Origin: a virus
IMG/VR virus record: IMGVR_UViG_3300027852_000001
Span: 64,001 to 128,000 of that record
Length of the DNA stretch: 64,000 bases
Reading direction: 5' to 3' (one strand)
How positions within the stretch are numbered: the first letter of the stretch is position 1; every line of letters begins with the position of its first letter. A program made the position numbers and the translations under genes. Below, piece after piece: positions 40,061 through 49,352 of this stretch. Under the pieces are notes generated by a model. It ran no database searches, was not told where the DNA came from, and saw only the letters and a program-made list of their open reading frames with translations.

Positions 40061-40540
40061 ATGGCTTTGAAACCAGATCGGGAATATAATGAAACTACCG
40101 ATATCACGAATTTCTGGACTACAGTTGCTGCAGAAAAAGGTGGAATCGCTAGTGTGGTTACACAGGGCTCTGGTGCTGCTCTTGGAACAAACATCACAGA
40201 CGAGGCTAATGTAGTTGGTTATACAGCAGTCGCATCGGGTTCGTTTCCAAAGGGTATTTTGCTTCAGACAGTTACTGCTGAACTGAGTGCAACCAGAGAT
40301 TTTGTTAATTACGAAAATCAGGAAATTCGTCCTGGGGACAAGTGTACCCTAGTGACAAAGGGATTCGTGGTAACTGACATGATCGTTTCGGGCGACACCC
40401 CAACTGCTGGTGCTGCCGCATATGTTGGTGCTAGTGGGTATATCAGTACTACATCTGGTACAGGTATCGTGCAAGTTGGTAGGTTCGAGACAACCAAGGA
40501 TGCCAATGGTTTTTGTAGGGTTTCTATTAATATAACATAA
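40061..40540 (+). CDS. Probable head decoration protein (159 aa)
   Basis: The product is Gly/Thr/Ala-rich and beta-rich (AAYVGASGYISTTSGTGIVQVGRF), matching lambda gpD-like decoration proteins in size, composition and position between scaffold and major capsid genes. It would stabilise the expanded capsid. GGGGGTGAGTAGGA precedes the ATG. Confidence 0.65.
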   Translation: MALKPDREYNETTDITNFWTTVAAEKGGIASVVTQGSGAALGTNITDEANVVGYTAVASGSFPKGILLQTVTAELSATRDFVNYENQEIRPGDKCTLVTKGFVVTDMIVSGDTPTAGAAAYVGASGYISTTSGTGIVQVGRFETTKDANGFCRVSINIT

Positions 40541-40554
40541 GGGGGTGAAGAAGA

Positions 40555-41580
40555 ATGAAGCGTAATATACGTAAACCAACTCAGGAACAGATTGAACTTC
40601 TGAGAAAAACTGGTTCCTCAAATAGAGCAGAAGCTATGGAGGCTATGCATTTTCTAGCTCAGGCTTTACAGGTTCCTCTGCGGTCTGCGCTATTAGATGG
40701 TGACATTTTAGGCGGAATCTTCACGCCTGAAGTTCTAGATCCTAGTGCTACAGCAGAATATCCTTTGGATTTCTATCAGACTGCACAGGAAGGCGATTAT
40801 GCTGCATATATGATTCCTAGTGTTGGTGCTCTTCCACAGCGTACAGTATGTGGGGACGCAGTAACCATCGGAACATATGATGTTGGTAATGCAATTGACT
40901 GGCCTCTGAAGTATTCGTCTTCAGCACGCTGGAACATTGTAGCTCGCGCCATGGAGGTTCTAGAAGCTGGGTTCGTTAAGAAAATGAACACAGATGGATG
41001 GAGAGTTATTATTGCTGCCGGTGCTGGTAGAACAGACTATAGCGGTGGGGCACCATTAGTTTATGATAGTGCTGCAACTGCTGGTCAGTTCACTAAGAGA
41101 CTAGTTTCTCTTATGAAGACTACCATGACACGTCTAGGTGGAGGTAACAGTTCTTCGGTCAATCGAAGTCGTCTAACCGATCTGTATGTCAGCCCAGAAG
41201 CTTTGGAAGACATCAGAAATTGGGATTCTGACGAAGTTGATGACCTGACTCGTAGAGAAATTCTTGTTGCTGGTGACACAAGTGGTCCCGCTGCAGAAAT
41301 TTACGGAGTCAAGCTGCATACGCTAGACGAACTAGGTGAAAATCAGGAACTACAGACATACTTTGCAACGCTAGGTGTTACAATGGGCACAAGCGATGTC
41401 GAGGTCGTAGTTGGACTGGATCTGTCTCACAGTGACACATTTGTCATGCCCGTGAAGCGTCAGCTTGAAATCTTTGAGGATGACAATCTTCATAGACGTC
41501 AGAAGGCTGGATTCTACGGATGGCAAGAGCATGGTTTCGCTGCTCTCGACGGACGGAGGGTTTTACTCGGATCTTTCTAG
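40555..41580 (+). CDS. Major capsid protein (341 aa)
   Basis: The position after scaffold and decoration genes, a strong GGGGGTGAAGAAGA ribosome-binding site, more codon-optimised DNA than its neighbours and a terminator directly after it indicate the major capsid protein. Residues 95-125 (VTIGTYDVGNAIDWPLKYS, then ARAMEVLEAGFVKKMN) fit the spine helix of an HK97-like fold, and LYVSPEALEDIRNWDSDE is typical of several capsid families. The N-terminal 30 residues may be a short delta region. Confidence 0.85.
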   Translation: MKRNIRKPTQEQIELLRKTGSSNRAEAMEAMHFLAQALQVPLRSALLDGDILGGIFTPEVLDPSATAEYPLDFYQTAQEGDYAAYMIPSVGALPQRTVCGDAVTIGTYDVGNAIDWPLKYSSSARWNIVARAMEVLEAGFVKKMNTDGWRVIIAAGAGRTDYSGGAPLVYDSAATAGQFTKRLVSLMKTTMTRLGGGNSSSVNRSRLTDLYVSPEALEDIRNWDSDEVDDLTRREILVAGDTSGPAAEIYGVKLHTLDELGENQELQTYFATLGVTMGTSDVEVVVGLDLSHSDTFVMPVKRQLEIFEDDNLHRRQKAGFYGWQEHGFAALDGRRVLLGSF

Positions 41581-41619
41581 ACTGTTATAAATAAATGATT
41601 TATATCCTTTAATCGATAC

Positions 41620-41653
41620 GAGGGGGTGGGGTAAAACCTTCCCCCTCTTTTTT
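41620..41653 (+). terminator. Intrinsic terminator after the major capsid gene
   Basis: GAGGGGG pairs with CCCCCTC, with further GG-CC pairing inside, followed by TTTTTTATTT. Confidence 0.9.
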
Positions 41654-41705
41654 ATTTAATACAATCATGTCCCAATATTCAAATTAACTATAGAATAATC
41701 TATGG

Positions 41706-41713
41706 TGTATAAT
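41706..41713 (+). promoter_or_regulatory. GTGTATAAT promoter for the neck genes
   Basis: TGTATAAT lies about 80 bases before the gene at 41793, downstream of the capsid terminator, and restarts transcription. Confidence 0.55.
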
Positions 41714-41792
41714 CATAACAATGGATGAAGTTTTTTTAAAAAAATACTACAGAATAAACTAAAATAGTACTTTGACACAGTAAGGAGTTACA

Positions 41793-42134
41793 ATGTCAGC
41801 CATAGGACAATCTGTTTTAGAATTTAATTTTTTCAGAGACGCACCCCCGACTATTATAGGCACTCTTGTTACAGGACAAACTGTAAATATAGAGTTGTGG
41901 GACAATGGAGTATTGGTAGATGTTTCTTCCAGTGGATGCGGAGAAATAGGAAATACTGGAAGATATAGTTGGTCAACCAGCGGCACACCACCTCTTACGT
42001 CTAGCAGACAACAGTACCATTGGCGAATGTCTGATGGATCTAATACAGACGAGGGTGATTTTGTTTTAATATCATACGAGAATAAAGACGGAGGGATGCC
42101 TTCTCTTTCTGATCAATCGGATTATTTAGTATAA
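41793..42134 (+). CDS. Small virion protein sharing a domain with the gene at 42167 (113 aa)
   Basis: Residues 20-105 (VNIELWDNGVLVDVSSSGCGEIGNTGRYSWSTSG, then QQYHWRM) align with the last 80 residues of the large protein at 42167 (VNVELWDVINGLNTRVTLTSSGCTRIGDTSNWCWST). The domain is beta-rich with conserved Trp, Cys and Gly, so both probably occupy the same type of site on the virion, possibly the head surface or neck. AGGAGTTACA precedes the ATG. Confidence 0.65.
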   Translation: MSAIGQSVLEFNFFRDAPPTIIGTLVTGQTVNIELWDNGVLVDVSSSGCGEIGNTGRYSWSTSGTPPLTSSRQQYHWRMSDGSNTDEGDFVLISYENKDGGMPSLSDQSDYLV

Positions 42135-42166
42135 TAAATAGATAGGTAAGGAAAAAGGTATTTAAA

Positions 42167-44500
42167 ATGGCAAGCTCTATAGGTAATACAACAGCTTTTT
42201 GGGCAGAAGATGGACCAAATCAAATACGTTCTTCTGGTATTTTTGGTGGAACAGCATCTGGTGTTATAACTACTGGTTTGACCAATCCTTATGGTGTGGC
42301 AGTAGATTCTTCTGGTGTCAAATTATACTACAGTGATTATGGAACTAAAACTGTAAATAGTTCATTGGTGGATGGTTCTAGTCCCACAGTACTTGCTTCT
42401 AGTCTAAGTAGTCCCAAGGGTGTTGCTGTTGACATAGCTAACGATAAATTGTATTGGTGTGATGATAGTGACAATACAATAACAAGATCGGATCAAGATG
42501 GAAGCAACGCATCAGTTATTGTTAGTGGAGTTAAAGCTGTAGATGTAGCATTAGATATACCTAACGCTAAAATGTATTGGACGGTTGGAGAAGCTTCTGG
42601 TTCACTGATGGTAGCAGATTTGGATGGATCTAATTCTGGATATCTTACTACAGGTAGTGGTGATTTAGGCGATGTTTTAACATCATATAGTGGTCAAATA
42701 TTTTATGATGGTGATGTATTTGTTGTTAAATCGATAAAACTTTCGGAAGGTAAACATGTAGTTATATATTCCCACTCTGCTGCTGCAAACTCTGCAATGT
42801 ACGGTAAAGTAATTGATTTTGTAGATAATATTGCTACGTCTGGTGATGAATTTACTCTCAAGGGTGCGTCTACATATCCTGGATATAAAAATGCAACTAA
42901 TATTCAAAGAATAAGTGATGATCAGTTTTTTATGGTACACGGACAAGACTCAGGAACTGATATAGATATAATATCTCTTAGTGGTGTTAGCGATAACGAG
43001 TTGTCTGTGGATTCAACGTATGAGTTTGATGCCGGATTTATGTATGAAATGAATACTACAGAAATGGTTCCACAAACACCAACTACTTCTGGTATTTATA
43101 TGTTAATCGCTAAAAGTCTTGGAAACAATAAGTGTTATATAAGAACACTCGCTGTTAGTGGTACTACTACTATAGCTGGTAGTAATGTAGCAATAGACAA
43201 TGAATTGAATCATACACAATATTTATCTGTTGGATCATTTAATACAACTGAATTTGTAACATTTTTTGCTCCTACTGGTGTTAATAAGAGTAGGTATCGG
43301 TATGGTAGTATAAGTGGTTTAACTGTTACTATGGGAACTAGTGGAAACATTGGTAATGATAAGTTAGTAGAGCATCCTTTGTGTGAACGGTTAGAAGAAG
43401 ACAAAATAGTTATGTTCGGAGAAATCTCTGATGATGATAACAGGATATATATGTATAATCTTGAAGATTCTGTTATTTCGGAAACACCAGTCGACGGCAT
43501 AGCTACTCAACACTCAGATAAACACGCACTAACTGTTTTAGATAGTTCGACCATAGCACTATGTACACACGAACACCCAGATACTAGAGTTCAGATATGT
43601 AAATTAACAGATACATCTGGTTCTCTTGGAGAGATAATTACAAAAGACGAAGCAGCATATTTGTGGTTTGAAACTATAACAAGTAATAGCTTCGCACTAT
43701 ATAGTGCTAATGGTGGAGATGATATCGGAGAAGTAGAAGTTTTTACTGTAAATAGTTCTGGTGGATTAACCACATCAGGAAGTTTATCATATCCGAGATC
43801 AATTGATGTTAACTCAGATAGTAGTAAAATTTATTGGACAAACTATTATGTTGGAGATACATCCGAGGTATGTAGTATAAACACTGATGGGTCCAGTTCT
43901 GGAGTGCTTGTTTCAACAGGAAGTGGATTTCAAGGTATAAATGGTTTAGTGATTGATACACAATCAGACAAGATTTATGTTACAGATGAAACTCTTGGAG
44001 TTATAAGTAAATTTGATATAGACGGTACAAATGTTGAAGTAGTAGGTAGTGGGTTATCTAGTCCCCAGGGTATTGATTTGATGTTTTCTCCAATTCACAA
44101 TGTTAGTCTATATACATGTGGGTTTACAATAGAAACAGAATTCACTGGATCGTCTAACCTATTCATATCAGGAAGTGTTCCTGAGACTTCTGGGGCATTG
44201 GCGTCTAGAGTAATAAATTTCTTTACTAATAAGTGGGATTATTATCCTCAAATAGTAGATAGTTTTGATATGGCTCCGACAAGTGTAAATGTAGAACTAT
44301 GGGATGTTATAAATGGATTAAACACCAGAGTTACTTTGACGAGTAGTGGATGTACTAGAATCGGAGATACTAGTAATTGGTGTTGGTCAACAGAAAATCT
44401 TCCATTTGATCAATCATATAGCCAACAGCAATATTATTATAGAATGATATCTAATTTCGGCGAACAACAGTGCGGTGAATTTTTCATAAATATGCAATAG
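42167..44500 (+). CDS. YWTD-propeller virion protein (777 aa)
   Basis: Residues 35-160 contain three or four YWTD-type propeller blades (NPYGVAVDSSGVKLYYSD, SPKGVAVDIANDKLYWCD, DVALDIPNAKMYWT). A second set resumes at about 535-645 (YPRSIDVNSDSSKIYWTN, GLVIDTQSDKIYVTD, SPQGIDLM). The intervening 370 residues carry a different repeat (EGKHVVIYSHSAAA, TTEFVTFFAPTG, SSTIALCTHEHPD). The last 80 residues match the 41793 protein, preceded by one NLFISGS repeat like those at 45472. It is probably a surface-exposed adhesin or receptor-binding component. Confidence 0.7.
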   Translation: MASSIGNTTAFWAEDGPNQIRSSGIFGGTASGVITTGLTNPYGVAVDSSGVKLYYSDYGTKTVNSSLVDGSSPTVLASSLSSPKGVAVDIANDKLYWCDDSDNTITRSDQDGSNASVIVSGVKAVDVALDIPNAKMYWTVGEASGSLMVADLDGSNSGYLTTGSGDLGDVLTSYSGQIFYDGDVFVVKSIKLSEGKHVVIYSHSAAANSAMYGKVIDFVDNIATSGDEFTLKGASTYPGYKNATNIQRISDDQFFMVHGQDSGTDIDIISLSGVSDNELSVDSTYEFDAGFMYEMNTTEMVPQTPTTSGIYMLIAKSLGNNKCYIRTLAVSGTTTIAGSNVAIDNELNHTQYLSVGSFNTTEFVTFFAPTGVNKSRYRYGSISGLTVTMGTSGNIGNDKLVEHPLCERLEEDKIVMFGEISDDDNRIYMYNLEDSVISETPVDGIATQHSDKHALTVLDSSTIALCTHEHPDTRVQICKLTDTSGSLGEIITKDEAAYLWFETITSNSFALYSANGGDDIGEVEVFTVNSSGGLTTSGSLSYPRSIDVNSDSSKIYWTNYYVGDTSEVCSINTDGSSSGVLVSTGSGFQGINGLVIDTQSDKIYVTDETLGVISKFDIDGTNVEVVGSGLSSPQGIDLMFSPIHNVSLYTCGFTIETEFTGSSNLFISGSVPETSGALASRVINFFTNKWDYYPQIVDSFDMAPTSVNVELWDVINGLNTRVTLTSSGCTRIGDTSNWCWSTENLPFDQSYSQQQYYYRMISNFGEQQCGEFFINMQ

Positions 44501-44513
44501 TTTGGGGGGTAAT

Positions 44514-45032
44514 ATGTCTTGGAGCACAGATCTTGTTACGATTGTTAGGGTTTTGGTGAATGATATTGCTCTCCCACAATCGTATACTGACGACTATCTA
44601 AAACAAGTAATTATTACTGCTGGATATTCAGTTGATGCTGAAGTTGAATTTGCATACACGTATACATATGATATTTCAGAACTAACAATAAGTCCAGATC
44701 CAATGACGAATAATGACTCTGTTTTTATAGCTCTAATACCCCTAAAAGCAGCTTGTATATTAAACGTAGGAGAGTTTAAAAAAGCATTGGGGCAGGGAAT
44801 AAAAGTAAGAGACGGAGATAGTTCTGTTGATACGAGTGTTAGTTTTAGAGGTTATAGAGATATTTTGGAGCTTGGACCGTGTGCTTCGTACAATAGACTA
44901 AAATGGACTATACTTGCTTCCTCTGGAGTTGGTAAAGCTGTTTTGGGACCATATAGAACTCCGACAGGCAATGCTCTTAGTACTATTCAATGGTATTATG
45001 ATCAGTTTGCAAATGTAAGGAGAGATAGATAA
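44514..45032 (+). CDS. Probable head-tail connector (172 aa)
   Basis: I start at ATG 44514 behind GGGGGGTAAT. The helical N-terminus (TIVRVLVNDIALPQSYTDDYLKQVIITAGYSVDAE) and size fit the adaptor or head-completion proteins that bind under the portal. Placement between capsid and tail genes supports this; there is no decisive motif. Confidence 0.55.
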   Translation: MSWSTDLVTIVRVLVNDIALPQSYTDDYLKQVIITAGYSVDAEVEFAYTYTYDISELTISPDPMTNNDSVFIALIPLKAACILNVGEFKKALGQGIKVRDGDSSVDTSVSFRGYRDILELGPCASYNRLKWTILASSGVGKAVLGPYRTPTGNALSTIQWYYDQFANVRRDR

Positions 45033-45033
45033 A

Positions 45034-45255
45034 ATGTTAGTTAGCGGGATAAATGTCATAGAAATAAATTTAGCAGTAAATAGAATGGATACTCATATTA
45101 GTCATTTTATAGTAGCTACACAAGGAATACGAAGTACATTAGAATTGAGATCACTTATAGATGATGATGCTATTACATTAAAAATGCTAAATTATTACTG
45201 CAACGAATTGGGGACAAGAGCTTCTGGATTATTGGATGAGGTAGAAAATTTATGA
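45034..45255 (+). CDS. Small hypothetical neck-region protein (73 aa)
   Basis: The 73-residue helical product overlaps the next gene by four bases. No family recognised. Confidence 0.55.
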   Translation: MLVSGINVIEINLAVNRMDTHISHFIVATQGIRSTLELRSLIDDDAITLKMLNYYCNELGTRASGLLDEVENL

Positions 45256-45470
45256 AAATCACAATAGATTTAGAAACTACTGATGAAAATGGGATTCCTG
45301 TCCCTGTCATGATTTTAGAAAATGTTTTATGTTTTGGGTTAGCTGCCTTACATCCAGATGGTATGATTTTTCATCACCATGGAGATCCAATAGCAATTGA
45401 TAGTGCTATTCATGGACTAAAAGTATGCATGAAACCACATATTGACAAGGTTCAAAAAGAAATGACATAA
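45252..45470 (+). CDS. Small hypothetical neck-region protein (72 aa)
   Basis: The 72-residue product starts with two beta strands and contains HPDGMIFHHHGDPI. It overlaps its upstream neighbour by four bases and ends directly before the large fibre-like gene. No family recognised. Confidence 0.55.
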   Translation: MKITIDLETTDENGIPVPVMILENVLCFGLAALHPDGMIFHHHGDPIAIDSAIHGLKVCMKPHIDKVQKEMT

Positions 45471-45471
45471 T

Positions 45472-48400
45472 ATGCCACTACAGTTCGACAACAATTTTCG
45501 TCTAATTTGGATACATGACGAATCTGGTGTTAGTGGTATTCCTGCGGGATTCTTGAGGGACAATCAATACGACGGTAGATCCCTGCAAGGTTCGACTAGT
45601 GGCCAGATCGATGGTGGTGACGGTGGTCACTCTCACTCACTTGAAGACCACACTCATACGTCAGAAACACACGTTCATTATATATCTGCCACATCTGTTA
45701 CTGCTTCAAATACTTTAAGTGTAACAGCTGCGCTTTGGTATACAAACTATCAATGTCCACATGCAACGCACTCTCATACAAGTAGTGCATCTGCTCCTGC
45801 ATCCATAGATTATGCATCAAGTGGTGCTGGAAACACAAATAGTGCTTCTGGAATATACCCAGCCCATGTTACAGCGATTATAATAAAACCAACTGGTACA
45901 GTATCTTCAATACCAAGTGGTGTTGTAGCGTTTACCGATTCTGATAGTGCTCCTGACAATTTTGAAATTGCTAGTGGTATAAATAATTATCCAGACTTAA
46001 GTGGCTTATTCGTTATTGGAGCATCGTCTGGGTCTGATGCCGGACAAGTAAATGTTGCGTCAACAGGACACACACATACGGCGTCTAGCGATCATAAACA
46101 CGAAGAAGGTGCTCACTCTCACTCTCCGGTGGACTGTGGTTACTCATATACTACATTCGATACATATATTGGGTATTCTTTGCCTGGATATGCTTTATCG
46201 AAACACCATACAACAGCGTTGGCCACTACTACATCTGGAGATGGATACACGACAGAAAGCGGGATAACAACAGATAGTGGCGGTGCTGAACCAGCATATA
46301 CAAAATTACTGGGAGTACAAACTACTGGGTCAACAACAATACCTTCTGGATTGATATTTGGTTATGTTGGTTTACCAGAAAACTTAGATACAGATCAGTG
46401 GGAAATTTGTGATGGAAGTGGAGGAACAACAGATCTATCTAATACTCAGATAAAAATAACAACAAATATATCAGATATAGGTAATACTGATGATTCAAAA
46501 AATCTACATACTCATAGTTCGTCCCATGGACACGTTAGACCAAGTGGAAGCCATACCCACACAGTAACAGTATTGCATAAAAGAAATCAGATTGGTAGAG
46601 ATCCGTCTTTCCCAACAGATACATCCTTTAGGGGTGGAACAGCCCACACTCACACATGGACGTGTACTTCTATGTCTGGAGGGGCTGTCATCGATGCTGA
46701 TGTAACAACCTCATCAGGTGACCACAGAGGACCGTGGAGGAGTATGATATGGGTTAAATCGAAAGAATTTACTTCAGCTTCTGAATATACTTCTTCTGGA
46801 AATCTATTTATTGGCGGTTGTGAACAAGTCAATGTTTCTGGTGATTTATTTATAGATGGTTATGGAGCAGATAATTCTTCTTGTGATTTGTTTGTTTGGG
46901 GAATTAATGATCAAACTGCATCTGGCGATTTATATATTATTGGCTCTAGTGAATCATCTACTTCTGGGGATTTGTTTATAGAAGGGTATATTCAGGAATT
47001 TGATGACATATATCTTTACACCAAAGGGCCTGATGGTACAAACTCATCTAGTAATCTATTCATTTATGGAGGAAATGGACTTCCTCTATATATAGCCGGG
47101 TCTTCTCCTGAACCTTCTTCTGGAAATATACCATTATTTACACAAGGAAGCGAGGATGAAAATAATTCTCACGAATTATTTATTTACGGATATGAATCGT
47201 TAGCAGCTTCTGGTGATTTATTCATTGAAGGATTTGATAGCAAAACCACATCAGTAGATTTGTTTATAGATAGTCATGTAAGCACATCATCGTCTATAGA
47301 TTTATTTATCAACGGAAGAACATTAGATTATAGTGATATTCCATTATATATCAATGGGCCTACACAAAATAGTTCTTCTGTAAGTTTGTTTGTTTATGGT
47401 GGTAATAATCTTCCATTATACGTTGGTGGTATTGCAGATATATCATCTTCTGGTGATCTGTTCGTTGGTGGCTTTGATGCTGAAACATTGTCTACAGATC
47501 TTTTTATTGAAGGATCACAAGAAGAAACAAAATTTTGCAATTTATTCATTGGTGGTCTAGATAACCTGTCGTCGTCAGGTAATCTTTTCGTAGGTGGTGT
47601 TGGTAGTGGTTTGGAACCATTGTTACCGCTATTTATTTATGGATATACATCAGAATCTGGAACAATAGATTTATTCATAGGTGGTCATTCTGGATCAACT
47701 TCTGAGATAGACTTGTTTATTGGTGGCAAAAATACAATTGATACGCCATCACTTCCTCTTTTTATAGCTGGATACGCATACAATAATAATTCTATCGATT
47801 TGTTTATAAATAGCTATAGCGGTAGTTATGATTCTACCGAATTGTTTATTGCAGGACAAGAAATATGGTCGTCTTCTGGAGATTTATATACTGGTGGACA
47901 CACAGGTGCTTCTTCTTCGGGTAATTTATTCATTGGAGGATACCACCTAACAAGCGGTGACACGAACCTATACGTTCATGGATATTCTGCAACTACATCT
48001 TCCGTAGATCTATTCATACACGGTTGTAGTTCATTCAGTGGTAGTAATGATTTATACATAGGTGGATACAACATCTATTCGTCGTCTGGCGATCTGTTTA
48101 TTGAAGGACTTGGTACTAGTAGCGAAAATGATAATTTATCTCTCTTCATTGAGGGATTGGGATTAGTTTCTGTTTCTGGTTATGTTAATTTGTTTGTAAA
48201 TGGATACGAGCCGTTGACTCCATCCGTGTGTCCACTGCCAGATCCAACAGCAAGTTTTCAGATTCCACTTAGTGTTATAGATGTATATCAAAGTAGAATT
48301 GATGCCTTAATAAATCAAGTTGGTAAGAATGTTGTTTTGAGGTTTGATCCAAATATTACAAAATGTCCTAATTGTGGATGGGATTCTATTAGGTCTAGAT

Positions 48401-48753
48401 CAAACGGTAAATATGTTATTGGGGGACCGAGACAGTTTGATTATGGTACTGTTTGTCCATATTGTAATGGTGATGGAATTTTGAAGGAAAACGTAGAATT
48501 GTGTATAAAATGTTTGATAGATTGGAACCCAAAAGAAACGACTAATGAAGAAATTTCTGTTTATGATGGGTCAGAAATTATTAAAATTAAAACTTTAATC
48601 ACCAATGCCAAAGACTTAAAGAGAGCTAAGGTTGCTTTGGTTGATCGTCAAGTTGCTAATATTGTTAAATATGAGGCCAAGCTTATTAGTGGTCCTTATC
48701 CGTTAGGAATAAGAGAAGATAGATATTGTGTTAGTTTTTGGAGGACCATATAA
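45472..48753 (+). CDS. Fibre-like repeat protein with C-terminal neck-type domain (1093 aa)
   Basis: Three regions are visible. Residues 1-430 hold four tail-collar-like segments with clustered HxH motifs (GGHSHSLEDHTHT, GHTHTASSDHKHEEGAHSH, HTHSSSHGHVRPSGSHTHT, AHTHTWT), as in metal-binding fibre tips. Residues 430-915 consist of about 30 repeats of roughly 17 residues with the core S-G-D-L-F-I-x-G-x. Residues 915-1093 (PDPTASFQIPLSVIDVYQSRIDALINQVGK, CPNCGWDS, CPYCNGDG, LGIREDRYCVSFW) are paralogous to the whole gene at 48753. The C-terminal domain could anchor the fibre at the neck. Confidence 0.75.
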   Translation: MPLQFDNNFRLIWIHDESGVSGIPAGFLRDNQYDGRSLQGSTSGQIDGGDGGHSHSLEDHTHTSETHVHYISATSVTASNTLSVTAALWYTNYQCPHATHSHTSSASAPASIDYASSGAGNTNSASGIYPAHVTAIIIKPTGTVSSIPSGVVAFTDSDSAPDNFEIASGINNYPDLSGLFVIGASSGSDAGQVNVASTGHTHTASSDHKHEEGAHSHSPVDCGYSYTTFDTYIGYSLPGYALSKHHTTALATTTSGDGYTTESGITTDSGGAEPAYTKLLGVQTTGSTTIPSGLIFGYVGLPENLDTDQWEICDGSGGTTDLSNTQIKITTNISDIGNTDDSKNLHTHSSSHGHVRPSGSHTHTVTVLHKRNQIGRDPSFPTDTSFRGGTAHTHTWTCTSMSGGAVIDADVTTSSGDHRGPWRSMIWVKSKEFTSASEYTSSGNLFIGGCEQVNVSGDLFIDGYGADNSSCDLFVWGINDQTASGDLYIIGSSESSTSGDLFIEGYIQEFDDIYLYTKGPDGTNSSSNLFIYGGNGLPLYIAGSSPEPSSGNIPLFTQGSEDENNSHELFIYGYESLAASGDLFIEGFDSKTTSVDLFIDSHVSTSSSIDLFINGRTLDYSDIPLYINGPTQNSSSVSLFVYGGNNLPLYVGGIADISSSGDLFVGGFDAETLSTDLFIEGSQEETKFCNLFIGGLDNLSSSGNLFVGGVGSGLEPLLPLFIYGYTSESGTIDLFIGGHSGSTSEIDLFIGGKNTIDTPSLPLFIAGYAYNNNSIDLFINSYSGSYDSTELFIAGQEIWSSSGDLYTGGHTGASSSGNLFIGGYHLTSGDTNLYVHGYSATTSSVDLFIHGCSSFSGSNDLYIGGYNIYSSSGDLFIEGLGTSSENDNLSLFIEGLGLVSVSGYVNLFVNGYEPLTPSVCPLPDPTASFQIPLSVIDVYQSRIDALINQVGKNVVLRFDPNITKCPNCGWDSIRSRSNGKYVIGGPRQFDYGTVCPYCNGDGILKENVELCIKCLIDWNPKETTNEEISVYDGSEIIKIKTLITNAKDLKRAKVALVDRQVANIVKYEAKLISGPYPLGIREDRYCVSFWRTI

Positions 48754-49340
48754 TGGAAAGTGGAGTAGTCAATATTTTTATCAATGGTGAACCAGAACCA
48801 GTATCTTCTACATGCCCGACCCTTGATCCAGAAGCTTCTATACAAATTACTGATGATTTAATTGGTATATATCAGTCAAGAATAGATGCTTTAATAAATC
48901 AATTAGGAAAACATGTACTACTTGAGTTTGCTCCAATAAAAACTCAATGCACTAATTGTGGGTATGATTCTATGAGAAATAGATCTGATGGAATATATAC
49001 ACAAGGGGGACCGAGACCATTTGCTCGTGGAAGAAAATGTCCCCATTGTAAGGGATCTGGGATATTATTGGAAGAGGTCAATGAATGTATTCATGCTTTA
49101 TTAAAATGGAATCCAAAAAATCCAGAAGAATACGGTATATCTGCTTCGAAACACAAAGGAATTGTTAGAATAAAAACATATTTACATCATATGCCTAGTT
49201 TAATGAGAGCAGAAACGGCTATTACGAATTATGACATAAGAGCTATGCTGACTTTAAAAGTAAAGAAGATAAAAGGTCCAATTCCTGTCGGATTAAGAGA
49301 GGACAGGTATTGTATTAGTTTTTGGGAATTAATTTCCTAA
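48753..49340 (+). CDS. Neck-type zinc-knuckle virion protein (195 aa)
   Basis: I start at ATG 48753 behind TTGGAGGACCATATA. After one repeat unit (VNIFINGEPEP) the protein matches the C-terminal domain of its upstream neighbour: SRIDALINQLGKHVLLEF, CTNCGYDSMRNRSDGIYTQGG, CPHCKGSGILLEEV and GLREDRYCISFWE. Two CxxC knuckles about 30 residues apart suggest one zinc site. The head-proximal position and conserved layout suggest a head closure or neck subunit. Confidence 0.65.
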   Translation: MESGVVNIFINGEPEPVSSTCPTLDPEASIQITDDLIGIYQSRIDALINQLGKHVLLEFAPIKTQCTNCGYDSMRNRSDGIYTQGGPRPFARGRKCPHCKGSGILLEEVNECIHALLKWNPKNPEEYGISASKHKGIVRIKTYLHHMPSLMRAETAITNYDIRAMLTLKVKKIKGPIPVGLREDRYCISFWELIS

Positions 49341-49352
49341 AAGGGGAATATT

